DNA of 64,000 bases. Origin: Chimonanthus salicifolius (lineage: Eukaryota; Streptophyta; Magnoliopsida; Laurales; Calycanthaceae). Shown here in pieces: positions 51,827-63,020 of this stretch. The DNA lies in the NCBI GenBank assembly GCA_013350335.1, contig CM023540.1:50698552-50762551 (forward strand). Reading direction: 5' to 3'. The position numbers and the translations under genes are program-made. Position 1 is the first letter of the stretch. Each line of letters opens with the position of its first letter. The notes under the pieces were generated by a model. That model was not told the DNA's origin and searched no databases. It saw only the letters and a list, made by a program, of their open reading frames with translations.

Positions 51827-53030
51827 TCCAGATCCAGTAGGGTTAGGCGCCCGCCTTGCCTGATTATACGTCCTGCCTCCCCCTGAGTTAATTGGTCTGG
51901 CTGGTGGACGGAATGATCCTCTGGAGTAAGAAAGCTTGTTGAGCTTTGGACAATCCCTCTTGAAGTGACCCAGCTGATCACAGTGAAAGCAGTTGTTCAC
52001 CCCTCTAGAAGCCTGAGTGACTGATACAGATGGGGAGGGCTGGTTGGGACAAAAGCCCCTGTGGACCCAATAGATGGTGAGGGTCTGCTGAAGTTCGGCC
52101 GGAACTTCTTATTGGGCTGATATGTGCCCCTCACACTCTGAGCTCGATGGTTGTCAAATCGCATGAACTCAGCCATCTCCTGTTCAGCCACTGTGGCCCT
52201 GCTAACCACCTCTGCCAGTGTGGCTACCTTGAATGTGGTCACTTTGGCCCTAATGTTTGGCCGTAGACCACGCTCAAACTTACGAGCCCTTCGGTACTCC
52301 GTATCCACTATGTAAAATGCATAACATGATAAACTGAGGAATTCCCGGTGATATTCTGCTACCATCATGGAGCCTTGTACCAATGATAAAAAGGCTTGAG
52401 TCTGGCGCTCCTTCTCCTCCTCAGGGAAATAGTGATCTAGAAATGTAGCTGAGAATTGCTCCCAGGTCATTGCAGTCTTTTCCCTTTCTGGCACAAGTAC
52501 TTGTTGTTTCTCTATCACTTCCCACCATTTACCAGCATCATCAATCAATTGTGATGTGGCCAGTAAAATCTTATGAGCATGACTCGTGATATTCAGTAGA
52601 GTCAGGATTTGTGAAATCTTCTTTAACCAGTTTTCTACTCCGACAGCCCCTTCTCTCCCCTTAAAGTAAGGAGGGCGATGTTGCTGAAAGTCCCTGACCA
52701 TGTTCCGGTCATTGGCATCACTTGTGCTTCCACTTCCATTCAGATGCTGCTGGAGAACAGAAGTAACTACCTCTTGAACCAAGCTTTGTAGTTCAGGAGG
52801 CACCACTGGTATACTCAAGCTGCTTTGCCCCTCATCCTCATGATGGAATGGTTGCTCATGCTCCTCTTCTTCATGCTGGGAGTGTTGTTCCTCTTCCTCA
52901 TGATGTGATTTTTCAGCCTCTCTTTCAGGTTGAGACTGCTCCTTCTCATGTTGAGATTCTTCCCTCTCTTCTTCATGTATGACTTTCTCCTTCCCTTTAT
53001 TGCCTTGTCGGTCTTTCTTTTTGGAGCCAT
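51827..53030 (-). pseudogene. gypsy-2 gag with acidic N-terminal extension and zinc knuckle
   Basis: The start is ATG at 53028-53030 (MAPK). A run of five A just after it puts the reading out of phase. In the other frame, which joins gag without a stop, lies a ~55-residue low-complexity stretch rich in Glu, His and Gln. The capsid part (51997-52818) has ENWLKKISQILTLLNIT, a KWWEVIEK block, TWEQFSATFLDHYFPE and QGSMMVAEYHREFLSLSCYA, typical of retrotransposon gag. A frame slip near 52045 breaks it before the CCHC knuckle CFHCDQLGHFKRDC (near 51950-51990). The knuckle binds element RNA. In an active copy this would be one frame leading into the protease. Confidence 0.87.
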
Positions 53031-53280
53031 TTTTCCTAAGTCATGAAAACATTATTGACTTAGTTTCCTCGTAACATACATCTCAATGCCAAAAATCTCA
53101 TAAACTCTTAAGCTTGCATACTTTAAAAAAAAAATTTATTCAAACTCCATCATAGTACAAGGGTTGGTAGGGTTAAAACAAACCCTTCAAAGAACAAAAT
53201 GCACCCACAACCCTTACAAAATATCCCTTTTTTTCCTAACTTTTCTTACTACTTCTTAGCCTAATCTTCCGTAGAAGACC
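53031..53280 (-). other. gypsy-2 spacer between leader ORF and gag
   Basis: No coding signal apart from a possible alternative end of the leader ORF at 53261-53263. It includes an A/T-rich tract near 53125. Confidence 0.5.
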
Positions 53281-53865
53281 CTACATCATCAGTAAACTTG
53301 AAGAAACTGTCAGGCATATCATCGACGTGTATCCCAACACTCCACACGTCAAACAGGGTATTATTCCCGGTCCTCCAATGTAAGGACAGTTAGTCCTTTC
53401 TTTCCCGTGCCCATGAAGACCACAAACAGGGCAAATGACTTCAAGAGGGTAGGGGCAGTAAGTACAGTTGTGCCCTTCCTAATTGCACAACTCGCACATA
53501 TACTCGGGCTCTATCTCCCCTACAGATTCTCTTATCATTGGGATATCTTCCATATGCTCTTCTGGAAAAGGAGCTAGATTCACTTCAACATCCTCGGGAA
53601 ATCCCTCTTGAACGTCTATGTTAACTTCCATGTTAGAGTTGTTGGAAGAAGAAACCAAATCTATTGGACAGTTAAGGGTTCCTTTATCCCACAACTCTGT
53701 ATAGTCAACGTTGCTCGACATATCTGTATCATAGCAACAGAACACATGAATAACAACAACAGTTCCAATCAAATTAATCTTTGTTTGGGGAAATTGCCAA
53801 ATCAGCACTCTTGATTTTCCCTTTTTTTTGGGGAAATTTCTATATACCAATTGTTTGTTTCTCAA
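53281..53865 (-). pseudogene. Leader ORF with CCHC-like zinc knuckles (unrecognised, gypsy-2)
   Basis: A frame lies between PBS and gag on the same strand. The likely real start is MSSNVDYTELW at 53719-53721, though an upstream Met exists at 53865. The middle is acidic (EEHMEDIPMIRESVGEIEPE). From 53500 down come three Cys clusters: CELC-N-stop-EG-H-NCTY-C (CX2CX4HX4C with a TAG at 53479-53481 inside), CPVCGLHGHGKERTNC (CX2CX4HX6C) and CLTCGVLGYTSMIC (CX2CX4YX4C, Tyr where His is expected). A one- or two-base slip near 53330 could instead give an acidic end stopping at 53261. I do not recognise this protein. Nucleic-acid binding is inferred only from the Cys pattern. Confidence 0.5.
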
Positions 53866-54108
53866 TTTGGGGATATCGAGGAAGTGTATCCTATTTTGCT
53901 ATGTTTGATAGATCCAAATTTGACGGCCGTACTTACTTTGCTATCTTTCATTGTTGTTCTCAGATTGATTGTTCAGTCTGAGTTAACGAAGTAAATTAAT
54001 CCGGCCCCCAGTCAGCGGACTCCGAAGAGTCGGTCAGTTGGGATTCTTATCTGTCAGTGAGACATGAAACCGTCTTAATCTTACTTCGAAAGATTCAACT
54101 TCCCGTTT
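53866..54108 (-). other. gypsy-2 5' leader
   Basis: Non-coding leader between PBS and the leader ORF. No further signal is recognised. Confidence 0.5.
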
Positions 54109-54122
54109 TGCCCTAATACCAA
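54109..54122 (-). other. Primer-binding site of gypsy-2
   Basis: TTGGTATTAGGGCA on the minus strand, one base from the LTR end. It is a variant of TGGTATCAGAGC, the initiator-tRNA-Met site used by many plant LTR elements. Confidence 0.72.
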
Positions 54123-54123
54123 C

Positions 54124-56269
54124 TGTAACTCCCCGCCTTTTCCACTATGTCGAAGATCAGAGTCTATTTTAAAAAAAATAAATAAAAATAAAGTAAAGTG
54201 GAAGAGAGCGGGAGCGTCACGACGAGAGCTAAGTTCGGACTTCCAAAGCCCGACCCTTAACTGGCCACCCATGTGTGCATGGAATAAGTCCATGAAAACC
54301 GATCCACACATGGTACTAAATAAATCTTGCGGAATAATACTTAAACTAACTGCAGGTTGTAATGGAACCTAAGACTACTCCATTTTAGATAGCAAAGTAC
54401 GAGTCACATTAACCAAAATAACTTAAATTATATAACCATCTCAAAACCAATCACAAACCATAGCAAATATCTAATTATTACATATCCTTGCAAACATAAA
54501 CAAAATATCCATATATAAAACCATTCAGTACCCAAACTCCTATGCTGGGTTTCCTTCGCGTTCCTCGGCCTTTCCCTTTCCTGTGTCATCCACTAAGGAT
54601 AGAAATAGGGCGTTAGAACAACGCGCCCATTAGGTATTCCGATTAGGGCTACCACAAGGTCAGTATAAAAACATGCATATAACATCATAATACATGATCA
54701 TCAAAAACTTACAAAACAATTCTATGTATGTATGCAAATGTAATGAGTCCCACCCATCACAAATATACATAGCCATCACCAAGGTACCCCACAGTGGTCT
54801 TTCGGACGCCCCGATGGAGTGTGGCCTCCGGTTTCCTCTTGATGGGATTCTCATCATCAAGGTATCCCATAGTGGTCTTTCGGATGCCCTGACGGAGTGT
54901 GGCCTCCGGTTACATAACCATCACCCAATGCCATGCATGAGATGTCAATGAATACATGCCATTTGTAAATAAATCTTAGCATTCCATTTTTCTTTGAAAC
55001 AAAATACTTAAACAAATATCTCATAAAATCAAGATAAAACCAAATATAAAATGTGGTTGCAAAAAGGTAGGAAACCTACTCAAAAGTCCCTTAAAAATAT
55101 CCTTTCTTCTCAAACTGTCAACTGTTCGCGATTGCACACCGTTCAAGAAGTCCCGTTACCTTGTTTATATAACAATAAGTCAAACACATATCCCATTTGA
55201 TTTCTAACTAAGTCCAAAACTAAACACAACACCTTGTGGGGTTCAGCCATACCCCATGGCCGAACCTTACCCACTTTGAATTTGATCTTTCTTTGTTTTG
55301 GATCAATACCATCCAAATGACTTATTTAAAAACCTCAATCTACCAAACATAGCTTGGTGGGGTTTGGCCATACAACATGGCCGAACCTTACCATTTTGGT
55401 TTGAGCCCCTTTTTCAAGTCCTTTGATCTTTTCATTCATATTTACAATATTGCCATTAACCTAACCCTTGCTTAATATTTCCAATAACCAACGTCCATAT
55501 AACAATCCACCTTAATGGGGTTCGGCCATACAACATGGCCGAACCTCACCATCTTAAATTTGGTCCTTTTAATCCTTCACAAATCTCCATTTTGATTTGA
55601 CCAATTTACAAGTTAACCACTTCAAAGAAACTAAATCCACCAATTATCCATTAGTGGGGTTGGCCATACTACATGGCCGAACCTCACCATACTAATTTTG
55701 TCCCTTTTTCCATCATCTATAATGGCTAATTATTTACTTAATACCAAGTCCAAAGATAAACATATGTGATTCCTTAATCAAAAACATATAACCATTTATA
55801 ATTTCCAACCATGTTCTTAACTCCAAATAACCCATAAAATGGTCCATGGGGTTCGCCCATACACATGGCCGAACCCTATGGTTTTCTTGACTCAAACCTT
55901 CCAATAATTATACATGGTTTATACATAGCAACTTAGCCATAATAACAATATGGTTCAGCCATGCAATGGCCGACCCAAAACATTAACCTAATCTCCATTT
56001 AAAACACCTTAAAACTTTCATACATTGTATGGATTTTTATCTCTCAAAAACCATCAAAATTAACCAAATCTTTTCATGGGATTCAGCCATCCAAAGTGGC
56101 CGAACCCTATGATCCATGTTCTACCCTTTTTAAACATTTTTATCCATGATTTAAAACCCTTTAAAATATCAAAAACCCTCCATGGTTATTTACTTTCCTT
56201 CATACAATTAAGTTAGCCTAATCACCTTCTTTGATGGGGTTCGGCCATACACATGGCCGAACCTCATCC
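54124..56269 (-). mobile_element. gypsy-2 5' LTR, truncated
   Basis: It matches 45280-47380 almost base for base. About 1 kb at the LTR start (the promoter side) is missing at 56269, where another LTR begins. It contains the GGGC hairpin (54608-54628), the two-unit module (54778-54914) and the hairpin array (55237-56264). Without its U3 start the element cannot be transcribed normally. Confidence 0.92.
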
Positions 56270-58359
56270 TGTAACGCCCGCCTCTTTTCACCAAAATCAG
56301 AGTCTATTTTTTTTTTTTAAAGTGACAAAGGGCGCGGACGTCATGACGCGAGTTAAGTCCGAGCTTCTAAAACCCAGCCCTTAACTGGCCAACCCTACGG
56401 GTGCGTGGAACAGAGTCCACAGAGAATAGTTTACCCGTAGAAGAAAGCTCACAAAGAGTTACATTAAATGTGGAAAGACATTACAGAATATTTTGATTTA
56501 TGTATTACGACCTTATAAGTGTCAAAGAATATGATTATGAAGGTAGCATTTCGAATGATTTTATATCGCATGAAAATAGATGTTTTGAGATAATTTGAAT
56601 ATGAAATAGTATGAGAATATGATAGATTCCAACTATATGGAGTTTTATACTACTTTGAGATTTGCAAATTATGTATAAAGCATCTATATGATAATCATGA
56701 ATAAAGTCAATGTGTTTGGAATTATGGCATTATGAGAATCAAAAGGTGTGATCATAAAAGTATTGCTTTGACTGATTTTGTGTCATATGAAAATGAGAAG
56801 TTGTGATATTTTAAATATTATGTATAAAGTCTCTATATGGGTATGATGAATAAAGTTGATGTGTTAGAATGTATAAGGTATTTATGATAAAAAAGAGTAT
56901 TTGTAAGATCAAAAGAATAAGTTGATAACACATAGCATGAATCATGGACATCAAATGCATTCATATTCCTTATGGATGAAGCATAGGATGGGAAAGGCAT
57001 GACATGAGAATAAATGGACCCTAGCGTCCGGGTTATAGTTATGGGGTTGAGTGGACAAACCAAAGTATCAAATATCCGGTCGGACTTTGGGGTCGTATTA
57101 TGATTTGATGAATCAAAGTGCTGAATTGACCCGAGCAAACTTTGATGTCGTACACTGGCATGATGGATTGAAAGAAATGATGTTACACCGGTGGAACCGG
57201 TGGTGTTGTGATAATGTGTGTTAAGACTCCCCCAGGAAAATTTTAAATGCGAAATGTGTATACTGGATGGTAAAATACCCCGTGGTTTCATGAAATGATG
57301 TATACGGGATGGGAAATGCCCCGTTGCTTCAAATGAGAAATTGAGGTACCTTGCATGGGGCACGATAAATGTCTGCATATATCATGACACCCATGGCATG
57401 GCATTTTACATATTAATATTCATTCATATGAATTAAATATGGTATTTGAGTAATGAAGAGAGAATGGCTTTGTGAAAGGTTTTGAGACTGAGTTTCTGAT
57501 GAGGCATTTTTCATAATAAAACTATTAAGGCTTTGCCTTTAGTTTTCTATCTTGATTTAGAAATACATCTTGATAAATGTATTATGATACATGGTTGACA
57601 TATAAGTATTTTGAAGGGATAAGTGAATATGATTTCCTTATAAGTATTCTTTTGACTATACCTTTGAGAGTGAAAGTACTGAGTATATCTTGAATAAGAT
57701 TGGTTGTGAATAGATATGGATTTATGACCTAGATATGTTTTCGTATAATATGAAGTACGATATGATCGGGATTTGATAAAAGTACAAGTATATATAGTGT
57801 CTAGATATGACACACCATAGGCATACTATGTGATCGGAATTCCTACTGGGCAAGTTGACTAAGCCCATAAATTCTGCCACCACTTTTGTATGCAGGTTCT
57901 GGGAAGATGTAGATGATATCGGACCAAGCGATGGTCAATCATGGATGAGATGGAGATTAAAGAACAAAGTCTTGTGGACTTATTTTGATGTTGTAAGAGA
58001 TATGAGATCAATGTACTTTTGTATAAGAATGTTGTAATTTTGGAGAAATGTAATTTTATGATTTTGGAATTATTGTAATTCAAGTTTATTTGTCTTTGAC
58101 TCATTGTATAATCTATCTTTTGGGAATTCCTTATTTTGCTATGAAATGTGATTGGCTATTCATGAAACGTATAAATTGTTTAAATTCCGCAGGATCATCA
58201 TGCTGTGTGCAAATGTTATCATGCACACCTTACTCAGGCCAGTCAAGTGTCGGGTCTTCGGACTCAGACTTGGCTCGCGTCGTAACGCTCGCCTCCCTCT
58301 CCACTGTTTAACCATATAATCATACTCTGATGATGGTGGTTAGAGGGAGGGTTGTTACA
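56270..58359. mobile_element. Chimeric LTR with inverted-repeat ends
   Basis: The left ~180 bp (TGTAACGCCCGCCTC..., A/T tract, GCGAGTTAAGTCC, TTAACTGGCC) is the 3' end of a minus-oriented Tekay-type LTR like LTR-C. From about 56470 to 58359 the sequence reads as the 3' part of a plus-oriented, more diverged LTR: GGGC/GCCC hairpin at 57848, CAGGCCAGTCAAGTGTCGG, TTGGCTCGCGTCG, then GGTTGTTACA at the end. The two ends are roughly complementary over ~180 bp. Flanks CATCC and ATTCC do not form a clear duplication. No coding capacity. Confidence 0.65.
57848..57866 (+). repeat. Diverged GGGC/GCCC hairpin with changed bulge
   Basis: GGGC, AA, GTT, GACT, AA, GCCC. Bulge and loop differ from the GC-bulged form in the other LTRs, but the GGGC/GCCC stem is kept. 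Confidence 0.6.
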
Positions 58360-59446
58360 ATTCCAATAAGATCTAATCCAAGCCATTCATAAATCACTCA
58401 AACCAAGATTTAATCCTAGCCATCCATCCTTTCCTTGAGCATATAAATACACCATTACCCCAAAGCCAAAATTCGACTTTGACATGGAGCTCAAAAGGAC
58501 ATAGAGACTAGAAAATACACTGAAGACAAGGAGCATACACGAATTTTGCAAGTGAGGAATTTGTTTTGCAAATTTATTTAATTGTCTTTCATGTATTTTA
58601 TTCCAACTCTTGTACATGAATTCTTTCATTTAATAAAAAAGAAATGTACATTTTAAAACCTTGAAAAGTCTGATAATTCAAGATGTATTTTATGCTTTCT
58701 TTAATTTATAATTTGCATTCTTTGTTTAGTTAGTTGTGAATGTTGAACCTAAGAACCAAAACTTTTAATTAAATAAAAGTCTATGAATTTTAATTAAATG
58801 GTGTAAATCAATTCTTGAATTCTATGTGTTAAAGTTTAGATCTGGATTTCTTAACTATTTATTCATTTTGGACAATGAGAGAATAATTACATAACCACCT
58901 TTAAATAATGCATTTATTTATTCTATCATTTAATTTATTTGTCAATTTATTTCCCATTTTTAATTACATTAGTCACTTTGTATGTATGTTGTATACAAGA
59001 TGTTCAATTTATGTTTTTATTTTATTTCTTGTATGTTCATTCTTTAATTCTTTAATTCATTTAACAAATCAATCCCTCACCAAAATATTCTTTAACTAGG
59101 ATTGTAAATATGTTATTCTAATCATGAACTTTGCAACTTTAATTAAAGATGAGACTACATATCCATGATTCACCAATAAAAAAATAAAATGGACTAATTT
59201 GATAAGATTCAAAAGTTAAATAAAAGATGGTGTTAACTTGATTTTTCCAAATAAATATATATTATTTCAAATCTATATTTAATTTATTTATCTCAAGATT
59301 ACATCAATTTAAAGGTACTAATTTAATTTATATCATATATTTTTTGATTTCCTGTGGGTTCGACCTCGCAGTCATATGCTATACTATTGAATGGTTCGTA
59401 CACTTACGAGATTATAAATTTAAAACTTTGCACAATTTTCACATCA
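58360..59446 (+). mobile_element. Athila-type 5' LTR (5'-truncated)
   Basis: The right end is TTCACATCA just before the Athila PBS. TATA box TATAAATA is at 58442-58449. The region ending GGTACTAATTTAATTTATA...TGTGGGTTCG..GAATGGTTCGTACACTTACGAGATTATAAATTT mirrors the reverse complement of the Athila LTR near 30940-31080. The left part is lost at 58359. Confidence 0.78.
58442..58449 (+). promoter_or_regulatory. TATA box of plus-strand Athila LTR
   Basis: TATAAATA in a GAGCATATAAATACACC context, about 1 kb upstream of the LTR end. Confidence 0.55.
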
Positions 59447-59455
59447 AAAAGTTTT

Positions 59456-59474
59456 TGGCGCCTGTTGCCGGGGA
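59456..59474 (+). other. Primer-binding site of Athila element
   Basis: TGGCGCCTGTTGCCGGGGA lies ten bases after the LTR. It differs from the usual Athila/Tat site TGGCGCCGTTGCCGGGGA at one or two places. Confidence 0.9.
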
Positions 59475-60801
59475 AATCAAATTAAATTATGTGCCATTAA
59501 ATCATGTAATTTTTTGAAAGATTGCTATGTTTGGAATATGTCTATTTTTGGGAACTCTTTAAAATTGGAAACTTTTTATTTTTGGAAAGTTCTAATTTTG
59601 GAAAGTTTCCTCAAACATGAGATTTTTGAAAATATCAATTTTTGGAATTAAACTATTTTTGAAGATTTGCTAACCTTTGGAACTGCCATATTTAGAATTT
59701 TCTATTTTTGAAAATTTTCTGATTGTTAGTTTCTTATTTTAGCAAATATGTGTTAATCTTGAAAATCTGTTTTATTTTGGAAAAATCTATTTTTGGTAAC
59801 TTTTCTATTTTTGGAAACCTTCCGATTTTAGAAAAAATCCCAAACTTAGAAATTTTCTAGATTTAGAAAATCTTATCGAACTTGTGAATCTTTTTAAATA
59901 AAAAAAGAAAAGAAAAAGAAATCAAATCAAAGCTTGGAAACATGGAATTAATTTTAAATTGGTGAATCTCAATCTTAACTTTCTTATTCTTGTTTTTAAT
60001 TAAAATTCAGTTTAGGATTTTGAATATTATATTTCTTTCACTAGTTATAGTTTTAGGAAACACATTTAGTTTAGGATCATGCATTCATTGATTTAGACTC
60101 TATGCCATGGCTTGTATGTTTTGTTTTACAGGATTTTTAAATGCGCGCTTAAAAATTGCTAGAAATATGCATATTAAGCTAAAGTGAGTGCCTAATCGCC
60201 TTCTTTTAAATTTTTTTTTATCATGCATTCATATAGAATTTTTTTTTTAGGATGTTCATTAATTTCTTTGCTTTAATTAGTTTGCATTTAAAATTTTCAT
60301 GCGCATTAGAGTGCTAGATTCATGCATTAGTAAGATTTGTTTTATTATTGTTTTTCATATTTACTTATAGTTTGTGTGGTAAAGTAGGATTGCATTATTC
60401 ACAATATCTAGAAAAATAAGATAGTAAAATGGTTCATTCATCTCTTAATAAAATTAATTAAGGAACCATTAGATTAGTTTTAGGGTTTCATGCTCACTAG
60501 GAACCTTTTAAATTCAAATCAATTTTTGGAATCAATGGCTAGTTCATCTTCAAGAATGGTGTCTAAGGTTAGTTCTGTAACCAATGCATGAGGTCGAGCA
60601 TGTCTAAGGATAAGTTGGGACGAGATGCCATCTGTGCTCCCCCACTTACCTGGTCATCTTGTGGTTGAACTCTCATTGGAGATTTAGATTGTTTGGAAAG
60701 AAAATATGAGCAAGTCTAGAGACAATCTTTAGGGTCCTATTAGTCAATAAAAATTTGATTGCATTAGTACAATTCAAATCAAGATTTAGACATTTTCTTG
60801 T
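59475..60801 (+). other. Athila leader between PBS and gag
   Basis: About 1.3 kb without a coding frame. From 59520 to 59880 it is a degenerate array of TTTTTGGAAA. Further on, a block with GCATGTCTAAGGATAAG and GACGAGATGCC (about 60598-60632) is shared with the reverse complement of the gag-less Athila at 29850-29900. Confidence 0.65.
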
Positions 60802-61554
60802 GTGAATTTGTTTGAGCGTAAATGTTCGTGTCTATGTATGTTTAACTGGTCTTGTGACTTCACCAATCGCTTGGTTAGAGTTACACCTCTCGTCAGTACA
60901 TCGATTGCTACGTCCATAGCTCAGTCTAGCTCAGTCATAGACATAGACAGACCACTTTCAGCATCATCACCCATGGCAGGGGAAGTTGTGGCGAAAACTC
61001 TCCAAGACTACTTCTCACCAGTCACAGCTAACACGCTATCAGGTATAGTTATACTTGCAAACAATGTTACCTTTGAACTTAAGATAGCACTTTTACATCT
61101 TCTACCAGCTTTTCATGGTCTTGATAGAGAAGATCCATATCTCCATGTCAAAGAATTCTTCGAGATCAATGCCACCATTAAAATCCAAGGAATCACTGAT
61201 GAATCTATTCGACTTCGATTATTTCCTTTCTCACTCAAAGAAAAAGCAAAATCATGGTTAAATTCTTTACTTGCGAATACCATTACCACTTGGGATCAGT
61301 TGGCTAATAAATTTTTTAACAAGTTTTTCCCAGTATCTAAAACAAGCGCCCTCAAGAAAGAAATGATAAACTTTAATCAAAAGGAGGGTGAATAAGTCTG
61401 TGAAGCATGGGAAAGAGTCAAAGATATATTAGTACAATGTCCCCACCATAGCTTTGAAACGTGGAGACTTGTCCAATTTTTCTATGATGGTTTAACCACA
61501 CCAACCCGTCAAATGGTCAAGTCTATGAAAAATGAAGACTTTTTTTAATCTAAC
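60802..61554 (+). pseudogene. Athila gag, capsid part
   Basis: The open frame is 60802-61395 and probably begins at the internal Met of MAGEVVAKTLQDYF near 60973. Typical Athila gag blocks follow: LLPAFHGLDREDPYLHVKEF, GITDESIRLRLFPFSLKEKA and KSWLNSLLANTITTWDQLAN. After KEGE there is a TAA at 61393-61395, and the same frame continues with CEAWERVKDILVQCPHH and a FYDGLTTPTRQMV block before it breaks near 61545. Gag forms the particle and binds element RNA. The zinc knuckle follows in the next fragment. The stop lies where related gags normally read an acidic run, so it is a point defect. Confidence 0.88.
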
Positions 61555-62211
61555 TGAGAATAATGGATGGACATTCCTATAAACATTGGCGGAGAATTCT
61601 CAGCAATGGAATTTCTCAAAAAAGGAGAATTTACCACAAACCTCAAGAAAATGGGGATTTTCCGAAGTCAGTAGGGACTTTGACGTTAAGTTAGTAATCG
61701 CAAACCTAACGAAAAAAGTTGACTCATTAAGGATGACTCAGGCGATGAATCCATCAATAGGAGCGAACGTTGAATTTTGTGTTATGTGTTCTAGCCCAGG
61801 ACACATTGCCCAAATTTGTTCTTCCCATGGATCAAACCTGAGTGCTCAACCGATCAGGCCAATGCACTCAATCATTTTGGAAGACAGCAAGGAACCCCGT
61901 TCTCTGCAGCATACAATCCTAATTGGCGAAATCATCCCAATTCTCTTGGCATCAGAATCAATCTCCAATGTATCAAAATCCTCCTCAATATCAAAATCAG
62001 CCATTCCAACCATCTCCAAATCAACCATAACCAAATCAATCATATCACCATTCACCTCAAAATCAACCTTGTCATCAACCCCATCCAAATTAGTCTTATT
62101 AGTCTAAGCCTACACAACAACGTGAACCTTCAATTGAAGATATGTTGCAGCAGTTCAGGCAATCTACTCAACAGGCTATGCACAAGCTTGAAACACAACT
62201 TGAACAATTAG
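61555..62211 (+). pseudogene. Athila gag, zinc-knuckle part
   Basis: The frame at 61586-62107 has NLTKKVDSLRMTQAM and a CCHC knuckle CVMCSSPGHIAQIC (CX2CX4HX4C). The true reading then moves to another frame (61816-62211) with QANALNHFGRQQGTPFS and AAYNPNWRNHPN, the normal sequence after the Athila knuckle. A Gln/Asn/Pro-rich stretch follows. One indel near 61830 explains the change of frame. Confidence 0.82.
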
Positions 62212-62675
62212 CCACTTCTATTGGTGATCAGGAAAAAGGCAAACTTCCCAGTCAACCTATTTCAAATCCTAAGAGATAGTATGAGGTTTCATCATCCAAA
62301 GAAGATGATGTTAAATCAATTACTACTTTGATACCAGGGAAACAGGTAGCAATAAAGTGGAAATGCCTAAACCTGAAGAATGAATCAATGATCAATCAAA
62401 GCAACCAGATAACTCACTGAGTTCATCCCCAGTCCAAAATCCACTAGATTTCTCTGCTAAGAAAACAATTTCACCTAGGGCTCCATAACCTCATAGGCTA
62501 CATGCAAAACAAAAGATACCTTATGGTGAAATACTAGAGGTTTTCAAACAAGTTAGTATCAATATCCCTCTATTGGATGCCTCAATCAGGTACCTTCGTA
62601 TGCCAAATTTCTCAAAGACCTATGTACAGTAAAACGGAGAACTAAGTCCCGTCAAAGGCTTTTCTAGCAGAAAAT
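62212..62675 (+). pseudogene. Athila gag-protease linker
   Basis: Decayed region: an EQLATSIGDQEKGKLPSQPIS-like stretch near 62200-62275, then pieces of the region before protease (IPLLDASIRYL near 62570). Multiple stops. Confidence 0.65.
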
Positions 62676-63020
62676 GTGAGTGCTCTTCACCAACTGCCAT
62701 TTCCAATTAAACATAAGGATCCTGGATGTCCAACTATTGCTTGTACCATTGGTACATACACAATTGACAGGGCCTTATTAGATCTTGGAGCTAGTGTCAG
62801 CCTGCTGCCATACTTCCTTTATGAGCAGTTACGTTTGGGAGAATTGAAACCCACTTCTATCACCCTAGAGTTAGTTGACCGTTCTATGAAAATTCCAAGA
62901 GGTGTGATAGAAGACGTTCTAGTTAAGGCTGACGATTTATACTTTCCTATAGATTTTGTGGTATTGGATACACAGCCCACTCAGAACGACAATGGGCATA
63001 TACCAATCATTCCTGGATGA
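62676..63020 (+). pseudogene. Athila aspartic protease
   Basis: The frame gives LPFPIKHKDPGCPTIACTIG followed by ALLDLGASVSLLPYFLYEQL, where DLGAS is the protease active-site region of this lineage. It continues to LELVDRSMKIPRGVIEDVLV and FPIDFVVLD. It ends at a TGA at 63018-63020, where the normal frame reads on to the GRPFL-like block (the next bases, CCATTTTTTGCCACTGC, fit). It is otherwise open over 110 codons. Confidence 0.87.

Noticed and set aside
56833..57378. 181-codon minus-strand ORF
   Set aside because: It is antisense to an LTR of plus orientation, is rich in His, Ser and Ile as expected from AT-rich sequence, and has no recognisable domain. I treat it as chance, although its length is notable.
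57855..58037. 60-codon ORF near the GGGC hairpin
   Set aside because: It lies wholly in LTR sequence collinear with non-coding parts of the other LTRs and has no conserved frame.
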